Shown: positions 7,974 through 16,180 of the stretch, one piece after another
Position numbering within the stretch: the first letter of the stretch is position 1
Layout: each line of letters starts with the position of its first letter
NCBI GenBank assembly: GCA_963836405.1
Contig: CAWIJL010000005.1
Span: 558,001 to 622,000 of the forward strand
Reading direction: 5' to 3'
From: CAWIJJ01 sp963836405
Lineage (GTDB): Bacteria; Acidobacteriota; Terriglobia; Bryobacterales; Bryobacteraceae
Length of the DNA: 64,000 nucleotides
Translations under genes and position numbers: made by a program
The notes under the pieces: generated by a model
Seen by the model: only the letters and a program-made list of their open reading frames with translations
Database searches by the model: none
Told to the model about the DNA's origin: nothing

Positions 7974-10289
7974 TCAGCCCAGTGCGGCTTCGATTTTCTG
8001 CATGAGCGCCGCCGGCGTGTACGGCTTGCGCACAAAACCTGCCACGCGGCTGCCGGCGAAACGGCGCTCCACTTCGCTCTCGTTATAACCGCTCGAAACC
8101 AGGATCGGCACGTCGTGGCGGATGGTGTGCAGGTAGCGGGCCGCCTCGTCCCCGCCCATGACGGGCATGGTGAGGTCCAGCAGAACCAGCGCGATCTCGC
8201 TCGAGCGTTCCCTGAATACTTCCACGGCTTCGCGGCCGTCGCTGGCCATCAGGACATCAAAGCCGCGACGCTCCAGCACGCTGCGTGTCGTGCGCCGGAT
8301 GATATCTTCATCGTCCACTACCAGGACGGTGCGGCGTTTCTGCCCGGATGGTTCGCTGGAAGGCAGCATCAGTTCGAAGCGGCTGCCGCGTCCCGGTTCG
8401 CTGCTGACGCGGATGACGCCGTGATGGCTGCGCGCAATACCTAGCGCGGCGGGAAGTCCCAGGCCGCGCCCGGTAAATTTCGTCGAGAAGAAGGGATCGA
8501 AGATGCGACCTCGCGTGGCCGCGTCGATGCCGACGCCGGTATCCTGCACGGCGGCAAAAACGTATTGCCCCGCATCGAGGGCGCCGAAGGGCGGGTGCGC
8601 CGCTTCGCCCTGCGGCAGCCAGCGCACGCCGGTCTCCACCAGCACCAGGCCCGGACGCTCGCCGATCGCTTCGCCCGCATTGATCACCAGGTTGACGATC
8701 GCCTGCTGAATCTGGCGCAGGTCGGCCATTACCGGAGGCAAGGCCCGCGCCAGTTGCAGTCCCAGCCGGGCGGGCTTCGGCACCGACGATTCCAACAACT
8801 CCCGCATTTCCTCGACGGCGCTGCTCAGGTTCACCGGCTCGACAAAAAAGGTGCCTTTGCCGGCGAATGCCAGCATCTGGCGTGTCAGGTCCGCGGCTCG
8901 CTCGCTCGCGTTAACCACTTCCCGCAGTAGATCGCGGTTGGGATCGTTTTCCGGCAGTCCCTCCAGCACCAGGCTGGAATTGCCGAGGATACCCGTGAGG
9001 ATGTTGTTGAAGTCGTGCGCCACCCCTCCCGCCAGCACACCCAGGCTCTCCAGTTTGGCCGATTGCAGCAGGTGTTCCTCGGTGCGCTTCCTTTCGCTGA
9101 TGTCTTCGAACGTCACCACAACGCCTTCCACGGTGTCCGCCCTGCGAATGGGATGTGCCGAGTATTCGACCGGAAACGACGTGCCATCGGAGCGAAACAA
9201 CGCCTCGCTCGAACCGCGCTGCGGTTCGCCGGTCTCGAGCACGCTCGTCACCGGGCACTCCTCGATCGGGTAGGGTGTCCCGTCCTGGCGCGTGTGATGA
9301 ATGATGCGGTGCAGTTCCCGTCCCAGCAACTGCTCGCGCTCGTAGCCAAGCATCCCGAGGGCGGCGCGATTGATGAACGTGCAGTTGCCCTTGCGGTCCG
9401 TCCCGTACACGCCCTCCCCCGCCGATTCGAGCAGCAGTTCCAGGCTTCCCGCCAACTTCGCCCACTCCTCCTCCGCATCCCGCCGGCGCGCAATGGCCCC
9501 GATTCGCGCTCGCAGAAGTACCGGGTCGAACGGTTTACCGAGAAAGTCTTCCGCGCCCATTTCGATGGAGCGGACCGCGTTTTCCACGTCGTTCAAAGCC
9601 GACAGAACGATCACGGGAAGCTCGCGCAGGGCCGGGTCGGACTTGAGGCGGGCCAGCACTTCGAAGCCGTCCATGGCGGGCATGAAAAGGTCCAGCAGGA
9701 CCAGGTCGAACCGCTCCGCGTGTAGCCGCGCGAGCGCGGCCGGACCGTCGCATTCCGTCTCGGCCTGGAAGCCTTCACGCTGGAGCTGCCGCACCAGAAT
9801 TTCGCGGTTAGCCTCGTCGTCGTCCACTACGAGGATCCGTCCCGAAGCTCCGCTCGGCGCCTGCGCGGACACGGCGGAATTACGTTCCACCAGGGGTACC
9901 TCGGTGCGCTCGGAAAATTCGCGTAACTCGCCCGCGGCCGCGCGAATTCTGGCCAGATCCGGCGCGTACGCCTCCCGCGTTTCCGCTTCGAATGCGTCTG
10001 CCTGCCGGACGATTTCCCTGGCGATGCCCAGGATCCGCGACCGCAAACCGGCCATGGCCGCTTCGGTAATTGGTGCCTCTCCTGGAAGGTCCCTTTCGAC
10101 GCTTTCGAGAACGCGATGCGCCGCGGCTCGAATGGCTTCGAGCAGGTGCACGGGAGCGCCGTCTGCGCGCTCCACCGCTTCCTCCTTCACCATTTCGGAG
10201 TAGCCGATGATGTGATGGAGCGGGGTGCGCAAGGCGTGACGCAGGCGGGCGGCGGTTTCCGGATTCACGGGCAACGGCTCACCGGTCAT
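7974..10289 (-). CDS. Hybrid sensor histidine kinase with two receiver domains and a PAS domain
   Basis: The start at 10289 overlaps the glycosylase stop (ATGA) and gives 771 residues. The order is unusual. An N-terminal HisKA-like helix pair with HALRTPLHHIIGYSEM (residues 18-33) comes first. Receiver 1 (about 151-265, ILVVDDDE, phospho-acceptor Asp200 in DLVLLDLFMP) follows, then a PAS domain (about 285-400, ending in FEDISERKRTEE). The true HisKA box is GGVAHDFNNILTGILGN (about 415). It is followed by a HATPase domain (VNLVINAGEA, D-T-G-V-G-I-D, G-R-G-L-G-L-P) and a C-terminal receiver (TVLVVDDED, LVLLDLTMP). No transmembrane segment is seen, so it is probably cytosolic. The upstream receiver suggests it sits inside a multi-step phosphorelay. 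No output regulator is encoded nearby. Confidence 0.9.
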   Translation of the reverse strand: MTGEPLPVNPETAARLRHALRTPLHHIIGYSEMVKEEAVERADGAPVHLLEAIRAAAHRVLESVERDLPGEAPITEAAMAGLRSRILGIAREIVRQADAFEAETREAYAPDLARIRAAAGELREFSERTEVPLVERNSAVSAQAPSGASGRILVVDDDEANREILVRQLQREGFQAETECDGPAALARLHAERFDLVLLDLFMPAMDGFEVLARLKSDPALRELPVIVLSALNDVENAVRSIEMGAEDFLGKPFDPVLLRARIGAIARRRDAEEEWAKLAGSLELLLESAGEGVYGTDRKGNCTFINRAALGMLGYEREQLLGRELHRIIHHTRQDGTPYPIEECPVTSVLETGEPQRGSSEALFRSDGTSFPVEYSAHPIRRADTVEGVVVTFEDISERKRTEEHLLQSAKLESLGVLAGGVAHDFNNILTGILGNSSLVLEGLPENDPNRDLLREVVNASERAADLTRQMLAFAGKGTFFVEPVNLSSAVEEMRELLESSVPKPARLGLQLARALPPVMADLRQIQQAIVNLVINAGEAIGERPGLVLVETGVRWLPQGEAAHPPFGALDAGQYVFAAVQDTGVGIDAATRGRIFDPFFSTKFTGRGLGLPAALGIARSHHGVIRVSSEPGRGSRFELMLPSSEPSGQKRRTVLVVDDEDIIRRTTRSVLERRGFDVLMASDGREAVEVFRERSSEIALVLLDLTMPVMGGDEAARYLHTIRHDVPILVSSGYNESEVERRFAGSRVAGFVRKPYTPAALMQKIEAALG

Positions 10290-10927
10290 CCGGCGCTCCG
10301 GGCGGCCGGCAGCACCGACGCGGCGAGGCGCAAATCGTCCACCAGGCGCCGTGTTTCCATCTCGCGCTGTTCTCCGTCCCGTGCGCGGAGGATGGCCGAA
10401 GGATGCAGGGTGGCCATCACGTACGGCGCCAGCGGCGATTCCACCCACTGGCCCCGCTGCCGGCTCACTCGAAACGCCCGTCCGAGCAGGGCCTGCGCGG
10501 CGGTCGCGCCCAACAGCACCAGGGCCCTCGGTTGTACCAGTTCGAGTTCGGCCTCCAGCCACGGCACGCACGCCGCTATTTCCACGGCCCCCGGTTTGAC
10601 ATGAATCCGCCGCTTCCCCCTCGGCTCCCACTTGAAATGCTTCACTACGTTTGTGACGTATGTCAGCCCGCCATCGATACCGGCGTGTTCGAGCGCCCGG
10701 TCGAGCAGGCGGCCGGCCGGCCCCACGAACGGGTGTCCGGTTAAATCTTCTTCATTTCCCGGCTGCTCGCCCACAAGCATCAACTGCCCGCGAGCCGCAC
10801 CTTCGCCGAACACGGTCTGAGTACCCTTTTTCCAGAGATCGCAGGCACGGCAGGATGCGGCGGCCTCGCGCAGAATCCGCCAGTCGGTGGTGGATGGAAT
10901 GGGCTCCCCGGGCCCGCAGCCTCGCAT
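10286..10927 (-). CDS. udgX: UdgX-type uracil-DNA glycosylase
   Basis: The 213-residue protein belongs to the family 4-like uracil-DNA glycosylases. Motif A is GEQPGNEEDLTGHPFVGPAG (residues 53-72), and the C-terminal motif is TLHPSAILR. It carries the hallmark insertion K-R-R-I-H at residues 105-109 within KWEPRGKRRIHVKPG. In the characterised mycobacterial UdgX the histidine of this motif forms a covalent bond with the sugar after uracil release, giving a suicide-like complex. Iron-sulfur ligands are visible: C-x-x-C at 26-29, His107-type substitution in VVKHFKW, and Cys120. It overlaps the downstream kinase gene by 4 bases. That it repairs deaminated cytosine follows from the family; the covalent mechanism here is inferred. 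Confidence 0.88.
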   Translation of the reverse strand: MRGCGPGEPIPSTTDWRILREAAASCRACDLWKKGTQTVFGEGAARGQLMLVGEQPGNEEDLTGHPFVGPAGRLLDRALEHAGIDGGLTYVTNVVKHFKWEPRGKRRIHVKPGAVEIAACVPWLEAELELVQPRALVLLGATAAQALLGRAFRVSRQRGQWVESPLAPYVMATLHPSAILRARDGEQREMETRRLVDDLRLAASVLPAARSAG

Positions 10928-11029
10928 ATACTTTCTGATTCTCTATCGAAGCGGAGATCTCCGCTCACCTCGAAGTACTGGAGGACACGTTCCGCTCCTG
11001 CGACCCGTACGATGGCTCGCCCGTTGGGG

Positions 11030-11245
11030 TCAAACCCTTTCCACGGGGATGCCGGCCGAGGCCAGGGCGGACTCCACTTCCGCGGGACGCAAGCGCGTGG
11101 CGTCGTATTCGATCGTCAACCCGTCCAGCGAGGGCGCCACTTGCACGCGATGGATGCCGTACAGGGCGTGGGCCTCGGAAATGCGCGCGGCCATAGCCTC
11201 ATCGAGCGGCCTTTGCAGGCGAAATCGAACCTGGACCTTGGTCAT
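11030..11245 (-). CDS. Small HMA-like hypothetical protein (71 aa)
   Basis: The product MTKVQVRFRLQRPLDEAMAA... continues with ARISEAHALYGIHRVQVAPS, LDGLTIEYDATRLRPAEVES and ALASAGIPVERV. The beta-alpha-beta-beta-alpha-beta rhythm and the ending 'D-A-T-R-L-x-P-x-E-V-x-x-A-L-x-x-A-G-I-P-V' match heavy-metal-associated (HMA) domains. However, the metal-binding C-x-x-C is absent, so metal binding is unlikely. The start overlaps the thiD stop by 4 bases (translational coupling). Its role beside a thiamine gene is unknown. Confidence 0.65.
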   Translation of the reverse strand: MTKVQVRFRLQRPLDEAMAARISEAHALYGIHRVQVAPSLDGLTIEYDATRLRPAEVESALASAGIPVERV

Positions 11246-12048
11246 TCAGGATCAGCATAGCAGTCCTCTTCGAGGCGGGCATGATGGTTCACCGGCCCGC
11301 AGCCCGACCCGAAGCCCGGATTGGTGCGGATGGCTTCCGTGATAAAACGCTTCGCGCGCCGCACGGCTTCGGCGAGCGGCATGCGCGCGGCCAGTCCGGC
11401 AGCGATGGCGGCCGAATAGGTGCAGCCGGTTCCGTGGGTGTGGGGCGTATCGATGCGAGGCGTGGGGAACTCGTGAAACTTCGTGCCGTCGTACAGCAGG
11501 TCGGCGGCATCGCCGGCCATGTGTCCTCCCTTGATCAGCACCGCGCCAGCGCCCATTCCATAGATGCGGCTGGCCGCGTGCCGCATCTCCTCGGGTCCGG
11601 GGATCGCCATTTCGGCAATCGCCTCGGCTTCGGGAATGTTGGGCGTGACCAGCGCCGCGCGAGGCAGCAATCGTTCCCGGACGGAGCGCACCGCCGTCTC
11701 CGGCAACAGCGGCAGGCCATGCTTGCTGATCATCACCGGATCCACCACCAGCGGAAAGGCGAATTCCCTCGCGCACTCCGCCACCGCCTCAACCATGGCG
11801 TCCGAGCCCAGGGCGCCGGTCTTGGCTGCGAGCGGCGGAATGTCCTCGAGCACCGCCGCGATCTGCGCCAGCACCATCTCCGGCGGAATCACCATCACGC
11901 GCGAAACGCGCACCGTGTTCTGTACCGTAAGCAGCGTGATGACTGCTTCGCCGTACACGCCGAAACGATGAAAGGTCTTGAGGTCGGCCTGAATGCCGGC
12001 GCCTCCGCTCGGGTCGGATCCGGCAATCGTGAGGGCAACAGGCACCAT
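11242..12048 (-). CDS. thiD: Hydroxymethylpyrimidine/phosphomethylpyrimidine kinase
   Basis: The 268-residue ribokinase-fold enzyme phosphorylates HMP to HMP-P and then HMP-PP in thiamine biosynthesis. Diagnostic features are the N-terminal ALTIAGSDPSGGAGIQADLK, the segment AVITLLTVQNT, LVVDPVMISKHG, and the anion-hole/catalytic segment TPHTHGTGCTYSAAIAAGLA with the conserved G-T-G-C. The start at 12048 (MVPVALTIAGSD) matches the family N-terminus; an upstream in-frame ATG would add 16 atypical residues. No TPP riboswitch is apparent upstream, where the divergent gene starts only about 80 bases away. It is followed by the coupled 71-aa gene. Confidence 0.93.
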   Translation of the reverse strand: MVPVALTIAGSDPSGGAGIQADLKTFHRFGVYGEAVITLLTVQNTVRVSRVMVIPPEMVLAQIAAVLEDIPPLAAKTGALGSDAMVEAVAECAREFAFPLVVDPVMISKHGLPLLPETAVRSVRERLLPRAALVTPNIPEAEAIAEMAIPGPEEMRHAASRIYGMGAGAVLIKGGHMAGDAADLLYDGTKFHEFPTPRIDTPHTHGTGCTYSAAIAAGLAARMPLAEAVRRAKRFITEAIRTNPGFGSGCGPVNHHARLEEDCYADPE

Positions 12049-12128
12049 GCTCCTACTGTAGCCAGATCGCCGGTGTGCGAGTGCCGGCCGCTCCAACCTC
12101 TGCTACAATCCCCGAGAGGACCTCGACC

Positions 12129-12503
12129 GTGATCAAGTCACTTGCAGTATCCCTGCTCTTTTTTTGTGCCGCGCTCCTTGCCGCCGACGTAAACGGCAAG
12201 TACAAAGCTTCCATCGAAGCGCCCGATGGTACCCACGTGCTCGTCTTCAACCTCAAGGCCGAAGGCGCCAACCTCACCGGCACCGTTTCGAACGGGTCCG
12301 AGAGCGCGGATGCCCCGGGCAGCAAGATCGAAGACGGCAAGGTGCAGGGCGACAACGTCAGCTTCACTTGGGTCACCATGTACCAGGGCAGCCCCGTCAA
12401 ACTCATCTGCAAGGGACAGATCGCGGGCTCCGAACTGAAGATGAGTATGGGCACGGACGACGGCAGTTGGTCCACGGAATTGACCGCGAAAAAGGCGGAT
12501 TAG
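12129..12503 (+). CDS. Small secreted hypothetical protein
   Basis: The gene starts at GTG 12129 with GAGAGGA about 6 bases upstream. The 124-residue product has a signal peptide (MIKSLAVSLLFFCAALLAA) and then a lipocalin-like or calycin-like beta-sheet domain: DVNGKYKASIEAPDGTH, VFNLKAEGANLTGTVSNG, G-K-V-Q-G-D-N-V-S-F-T-W, L-I-C-K-G-Q-I-A-G-S-E-L-K-M-S. Related exported proteins of about 120 residues are common in Acidobacteria, with unknown function. It is divergent from thiD. Confidence 0.65.
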   Translation: MIKSLAVSLLFFCAALLAADVNGKYKASIEAPDGTHVLVFNLKAEGANLTGTVSNGSESADAPGSKIEDGKVQGDNVSFTWVTMYQGSPVKLICKGQIAGSELKMSMGTDDGSWSTELTAKKAD

Positions 12504-12757
12504 CCCGAACTCACCCCTAAAGCATTAAGTTTCATCGATCTACGTGAATTGTGCCACTTGACTGAGGCAGTATTCCGTTCAACCCCGTCCGGTGCCGTAC
12601 AACCAACAATTTCAACGTTTTAATGCGGATCGGTAGTCCCTTTTCGCGCGCGTTGCCTATACTTGCGTCAAGTGCACCATTCCGTTACTGGGTAAGAGGC
12701 GTGTGCACCATTTGAACCTACGGGTACCGGACGTCCGCGGAGGGAGCCATCACACAG

Positions 12758-14863
12758 ATGCACAAGCCAGTCAAGTACGTAGAGAAAGCCGTTTCGATCG
12801 CCGCCAATGCGGCTTGGATTGCTTTCGACAAGATCAATCAAGTCAACCGGAATCCCGGATTCAGGCCGGCCTGGTCGGATAAGCCGCTGCTCAAATCCTG
12901 GGAAAAGGTAAAGCCCCCGCTCGGTTGGCCCCGTGAAACGGATTCTCTGTGTCCCCGCTGTGTGCCGGAGATCCGCCAACAGATTCTCGACGGCAAGGCG
13001 CCCGTCGATATTCTTTACAACGAGAAGCCCGGCGAGATCAAAGCCAGCATCGTCGAGCGCGACGGCAAGATCCTGATGGTCAAGGACTGCCCCGTGCATG
13101 GCCACTTCGAAGACGTGATGGCCATCGACACTGCGTTTTTCAAGCATCTGGAGGACGTGTTCCCGGGCCGCGACATTCGCGCCCACAACGACTCCACCCT
13201 GCACAAGCACGGTTCGAGCACGATCACGCATGGCCGCGGTTCGGTCCTCACCATCGACCTGACCAACCGCTGCAACATGATGTGCGACCCCTGTTTCATG
13301 GATGCCAACCAGGTCGGCTTCGTGCACGAACTGAGCTGGGACGACATTCGCACGATGCTTGACAACGCCGTGACGATCAAGCCCAAGCGGCAGATGTCGG
13401 TGCAGTTCTCGGGCGGCGAGCCGACCCTGTCGCCGTTCTTCCTGGACGCGGTTCGATACGCGCGCGAAGTGGGCTACACCTCGGTCCAGGCGGCCACCAA
13501 CGGCATCGAGTTTGCCAAGAGCGCGGAATTCGCGCGCAAGGCCGCCGAAGCGGGCCTGCGCTACGCCTACCTCCAGTTCGACGGCATCGGCAATGCCGCC
13601 AATTCGCATCGCAAGGTCGGCAACCTGTTCGATGTCAAGCTGAAGGCCATCGAGAACCTGTACGCCAACGGCGTGGACATCATCCCGGTGATCACGATCG
13701 TCAACGGCATCAACAACGAGCAGGTCGGACGAATCGTTCAGTTCGCGCTCGATAACCCGAAGAAGATTCCGTTCCTCTCCTTCCAGCCGGTTTCCTTCAC
13801 CGGGCGCGATGAAGCCGTCACCGACGACCGGCGCGCCGCCCAGCGGTACACCCTGTCTCACCTGGCGCACGACGTGAAGAACCAGACCGGCCTCGGCGAA
13901 CCGGCCCGCGACTGGTTTCCCATCTCCTTCATGTCCACTTTCTCCGACTGGAGCGACCTGGTTCACGGGCCGCAAGCCGACTGGGGCCAACTGAGCTGCG
14001 GCTGCCACCCCAACTGCGGCGTCGGCATGGCCGTGATGGTGGATAAGGAAACACGGGAATCGGCGCCGGTGACCGCCTTCCTCAATGCCGACCGCCTCGC
14101 CAGGGACGTCGCGCGCGTCAACGACGCGGCCCGCGGCAAATGGCTCTCCATCGCCGGCATGACGCTGGCCGCCGCGCGCAATTACGACCCCTTCAAGGCG
14201 CCCACCCACTTCCGGATGAAGGATCTGCTGCAGAAGTTCGACAAGACGTTCGGCGCCACCGGCAAGAGTTACGGCAAGGTGGGCAAGGACCGCACCATGG
14301 ACGATATCGAGAAGCGCCGGCGCGACCGCTGGAACTTCCTGTTTATCGCCGGCATGTGGTTCCAGGACCTCTTCAATTACGATTTCCGCCGCACCGAACA
14401 GTGCATTATCCCGTATGCGACGCAGGAAGGCGAAATCTCTTTCTGCGCGTACAATACCGGGGTTGGCTGGCGCAACATCATCGAAAAAATGCACATGACC
14501 GCCACCCTGACCAAGTGGTACGACGAGCACGGCAAGCACGAGATCTTCGCCGGCGGCAAGCACGTGCCGCTTACCAACGTGGATCACTCCCTGGTGCTCC
14601 GCCAGGAGATCGTGACCACCGAAGAGCAGCACGATCTGGACCGTCTGGGCATCGCCAAGAACGCCCGCGAAGAAAAGATCCGCGCCCGCGATGCCAAACT
14701 CAAGGAGCAGCAGGAAAACGAGCGCATGATGAAGCTCTACCGCCAGCACGTGCTCAAGGAACAGCCCGGTCCGGAACTGGTCAAGATCGCCCCGCTGGCC
14801 GCGGCCCCCGCGCCGAAGCCCGCGACCGAGGAGCGCGAAGAAGTCGGCAGTTTCGGCGACTAG
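12758..14863 (+). CDS. Tes-like radical SAM protein (COG1964 family), possible membrane-spanning-lipid synthase homolog
   Basis: The 701-residue protein has an N-terminal metal-site region with L-C-P-R-C (64-68) and D-C-P-V-H-G-H (110-116). The radical SAM cluster motif is C172-x3-C176-x2-C179 (TNRCNMMCDPC), followed by F-S-G-G-E-P-T, A-A-T-N-G, Y-L-Q-F-D-G, K-L-K-A-I-E-N and S-F-Q-P-V-S-F-T-G-R. This string of motifs is that of COG1964, the family of archaeal tetraether synthase Tes, which joins lipid chains tail to tail. A cysteine-bearing segment (GCHPNCGVGM) and a long charged helical C-terminus follow. Acidobacteria make membrane-spanning iso-diabolic acid, so a lipid coupling role is attractive, but it is inferred from family only. 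The gene stands alone. Confidence 0.75.
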   Translation: MHKPVKYVEKAVSIAANAAWIAFDKINQVNRNPGFRPAWSDKPLLKSWEKVKPPLGWPRETDSLCPRCVPEIRQQILDGKAPVDILYNEKPGEIKASIVERDGKILMVKDCPVHGHFEDVMAIDTAFFKHLEDVFPGRDIRAHNDSTLHKHGSSTITHGRGSVLTIDLTNRCNMMCDPCFMDANQVGFVHELSWDDIRTMLDNAVTIKPKRQMSVQFSGGEPTLSPFFLDAVRYAREVGYTSVQAATNGIEFAKSAEFARKAAEAGLRYAYLQFDGIGNAANSHRKVGNLFDVKLKAIENLYANGVDIIPVITIVNGINNEQVGRIVQFALDNPKKIPFLSFQPVSFTGRDEAVTDDRRAAQRYTLSHLAHDVKNQTGLGEPARDWFPISFMSTFSDWSDLVHGPQADWGQLSCGCHPNCGVGMAVMVDKETRESAPVTAFLNADRLARDVARVNDAARGKWLSIAGMTLAAARNYDPFKAPTHFRMKDLLQKFDKTFGATGKSYGKVGKDRTMDDIEKRRRDRWNFLFIAGMWFQDLFNYDFRRTEQCIIPYATQEGEISFCAYNTGVGWRNIIEKMHMTATLTKWYDEHGKHEIFAGGKHVPLTNVDHSLVLRQEIVTTEEQHDLDRLGIAKNAREEKIRARDAKLKEQQENERMMKLYRQHVLKEQPGPELVKIAPLAAAPAPKPATEEREEVGSFGD

Positions 14864-15151
14864 CTCTGGCAATTTCTTCTTTGCCGGCGAGTTCCACCTG
14901 ATGGCACGGCCATGCAGGCGGACCGCCGGCATTTTCATTTTTGGATAGGGAAAAAAGGCGCGGCGCTTCTGGCACGATAGGAGCGCCGCGGAGAAGGGAC
15001 TCGCGGCTTCCTCCTTCATCCGCGAGCCTTGCACGATTGTTAACATGCGGCCACGGATTATTCGAAGCGCAAAGACGCGAAATCAAGCGAAATACGCGGT
15101 AAATCTCGAAGGTTCAGGCTCACCCGGTCCGTTTTCGAGCAGGCTCCGAAG

Positions 15152-16180
15152 TCATCGCCACTCGAAGCGGGCCAGACGCCCTCTCGGCCCCACGGCCCAG
15201 CCGGCGCCCGTCGAATCGAAGGCGGCGGCATTGTAGTTGCCGGAGTCGAAGCGCCGCCAAGTCACGCCGTTATCGGTGGAAACGTCCGAGCCCGAGGTTC
15301 CGGCCGCAATCCATGCCTTCCGGACGGGCAGCCACACCACCACCGAGCGGAATCCGGCAGGCGGAGCACCGCTCGGGAGCTTCCACGTGCGGCCGCCATC
15401 GCTCGAAACGGCCACGTTCTCTGCGGCGCTTTCGGGCTTCGCATAGTCTCCGCCCACGGCTACGCCGTTGCGCCCGCCGGAGAAGGCGAGCGAGAAGATG
15501 CCGGCACTCGGCCCGTCGTTGCGGATGGGAGTGGCGGCGACGGTCCAGGTGCGCCCCCGGTCGGTGGAGTGGAAAACGCGCGCCGCTCCCGTGCCACCCG
15601 TGGCAAACCAGGCTTCGCTTCCGCCGCGCACAACGAGGCATGTCCCGCTGGCCGCGAAGGCGCCTTCGTTTTCGAGGGCGGCTGGCGTGGACTGCCGCAC
15701 CCAGGAGGCTCCGCCGTCCGCGGTGGTCAGGATTACCGGATGTCCGTCCACCGGATCGCCCATAGCGATTCCGTTGCGCGGATCCCAAAACGCGATCGCA
15801 TCCAAGAAGCCTTTCGCGTCGGGATTGGTGAACAGGAGACTCCAGGTGGCGCCGGCATCGGAGGTCTTGTAGATGCGAGACTTGTCGCCCGGGCCGCTGC
15901 TCAGCAGGTAGGCGGTACGGCCGTCAACTGCGTGAACGTCGCGGAAGTCGAGGCCTGCGGCGCCGGGGACGACCGCGGCCTTCCAGGTCTTTCCGCCATC
16001 GGCCGAGACCACGTACGTGCCGCCGGTGCCGCTTGCCCACACCACGCCGGAGCCGGCGGCGCTCAACCCCCGGAGCGACGCGGTGGTGCCGGAGGGCATC
16101 TCGATCCACTGCTGCGCCGCGGCCGGAGCCACCAGCACCAGCAACGCTAACGCCTTACTCGTGAAGGAAGTCCACGACAC
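15152..16180 (-). CDS. Ycf48/BNR-repeat beta-propeller protein, secreted
   Basis: The 342-residue protein has a signal peptide (SKALALLVLVAPAAAQQW). At least six Asp-box-like repeats follow: V-S-A-D-G-G-K-T-W, K-T-S-D-A-G-A-T-W, T-T-A-D-G-G-A-S-W, H-S-T-D-R-G-R-T-W, V-S-S-D-G-G-R-T-W and V-S-T-D-N-G-V-T-W. This is the pattern of Ycf48/HCF136-like and sialidase-type propellers. No sialidase catalytic residues can be assigned, so a structural or binding role is more likely. It overlaps the upstream esterase gene by 26 bases and is its probable operon partner. Confidence 0.8.
   Translation of the reverse strand: MSWTSFTSKALALLVLVAPAAAQQWIEMPSGTTASLRGLSAAGSGVVWASGTGGTYVVSADGGKTWKAAVVPGAAGLDFRDVHAVDGRTAYLLSSGPGDKSRIYKTSDAGATWSLLFTNPDAKGFLDAIAFWDPRNGIAMGDPVDGHPVILTTADGGASWVRQSTPAALENEGAFAASGTCLVVRGGSEAWFATGGTGAARVFHSTDRGRTWTVAATPIRNDGPSAGIFSLAFSGGRNGVAVGGDYAKPESAAENVAVSSDGGRTWKLPSGAPPAGFRSVVVWLPVRKAWIAAGTSGSDVSTDNGVTWRRFDSGNYNAAAFDSTGAGWAVGPRGRLARFEWR

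Noticed and set aside
12668..15046. 792-aa open frame opposite the Tes-like radical SAM gene
   Set aside because: Long only because the sense gene has biased codons; no motif or plausible start region.
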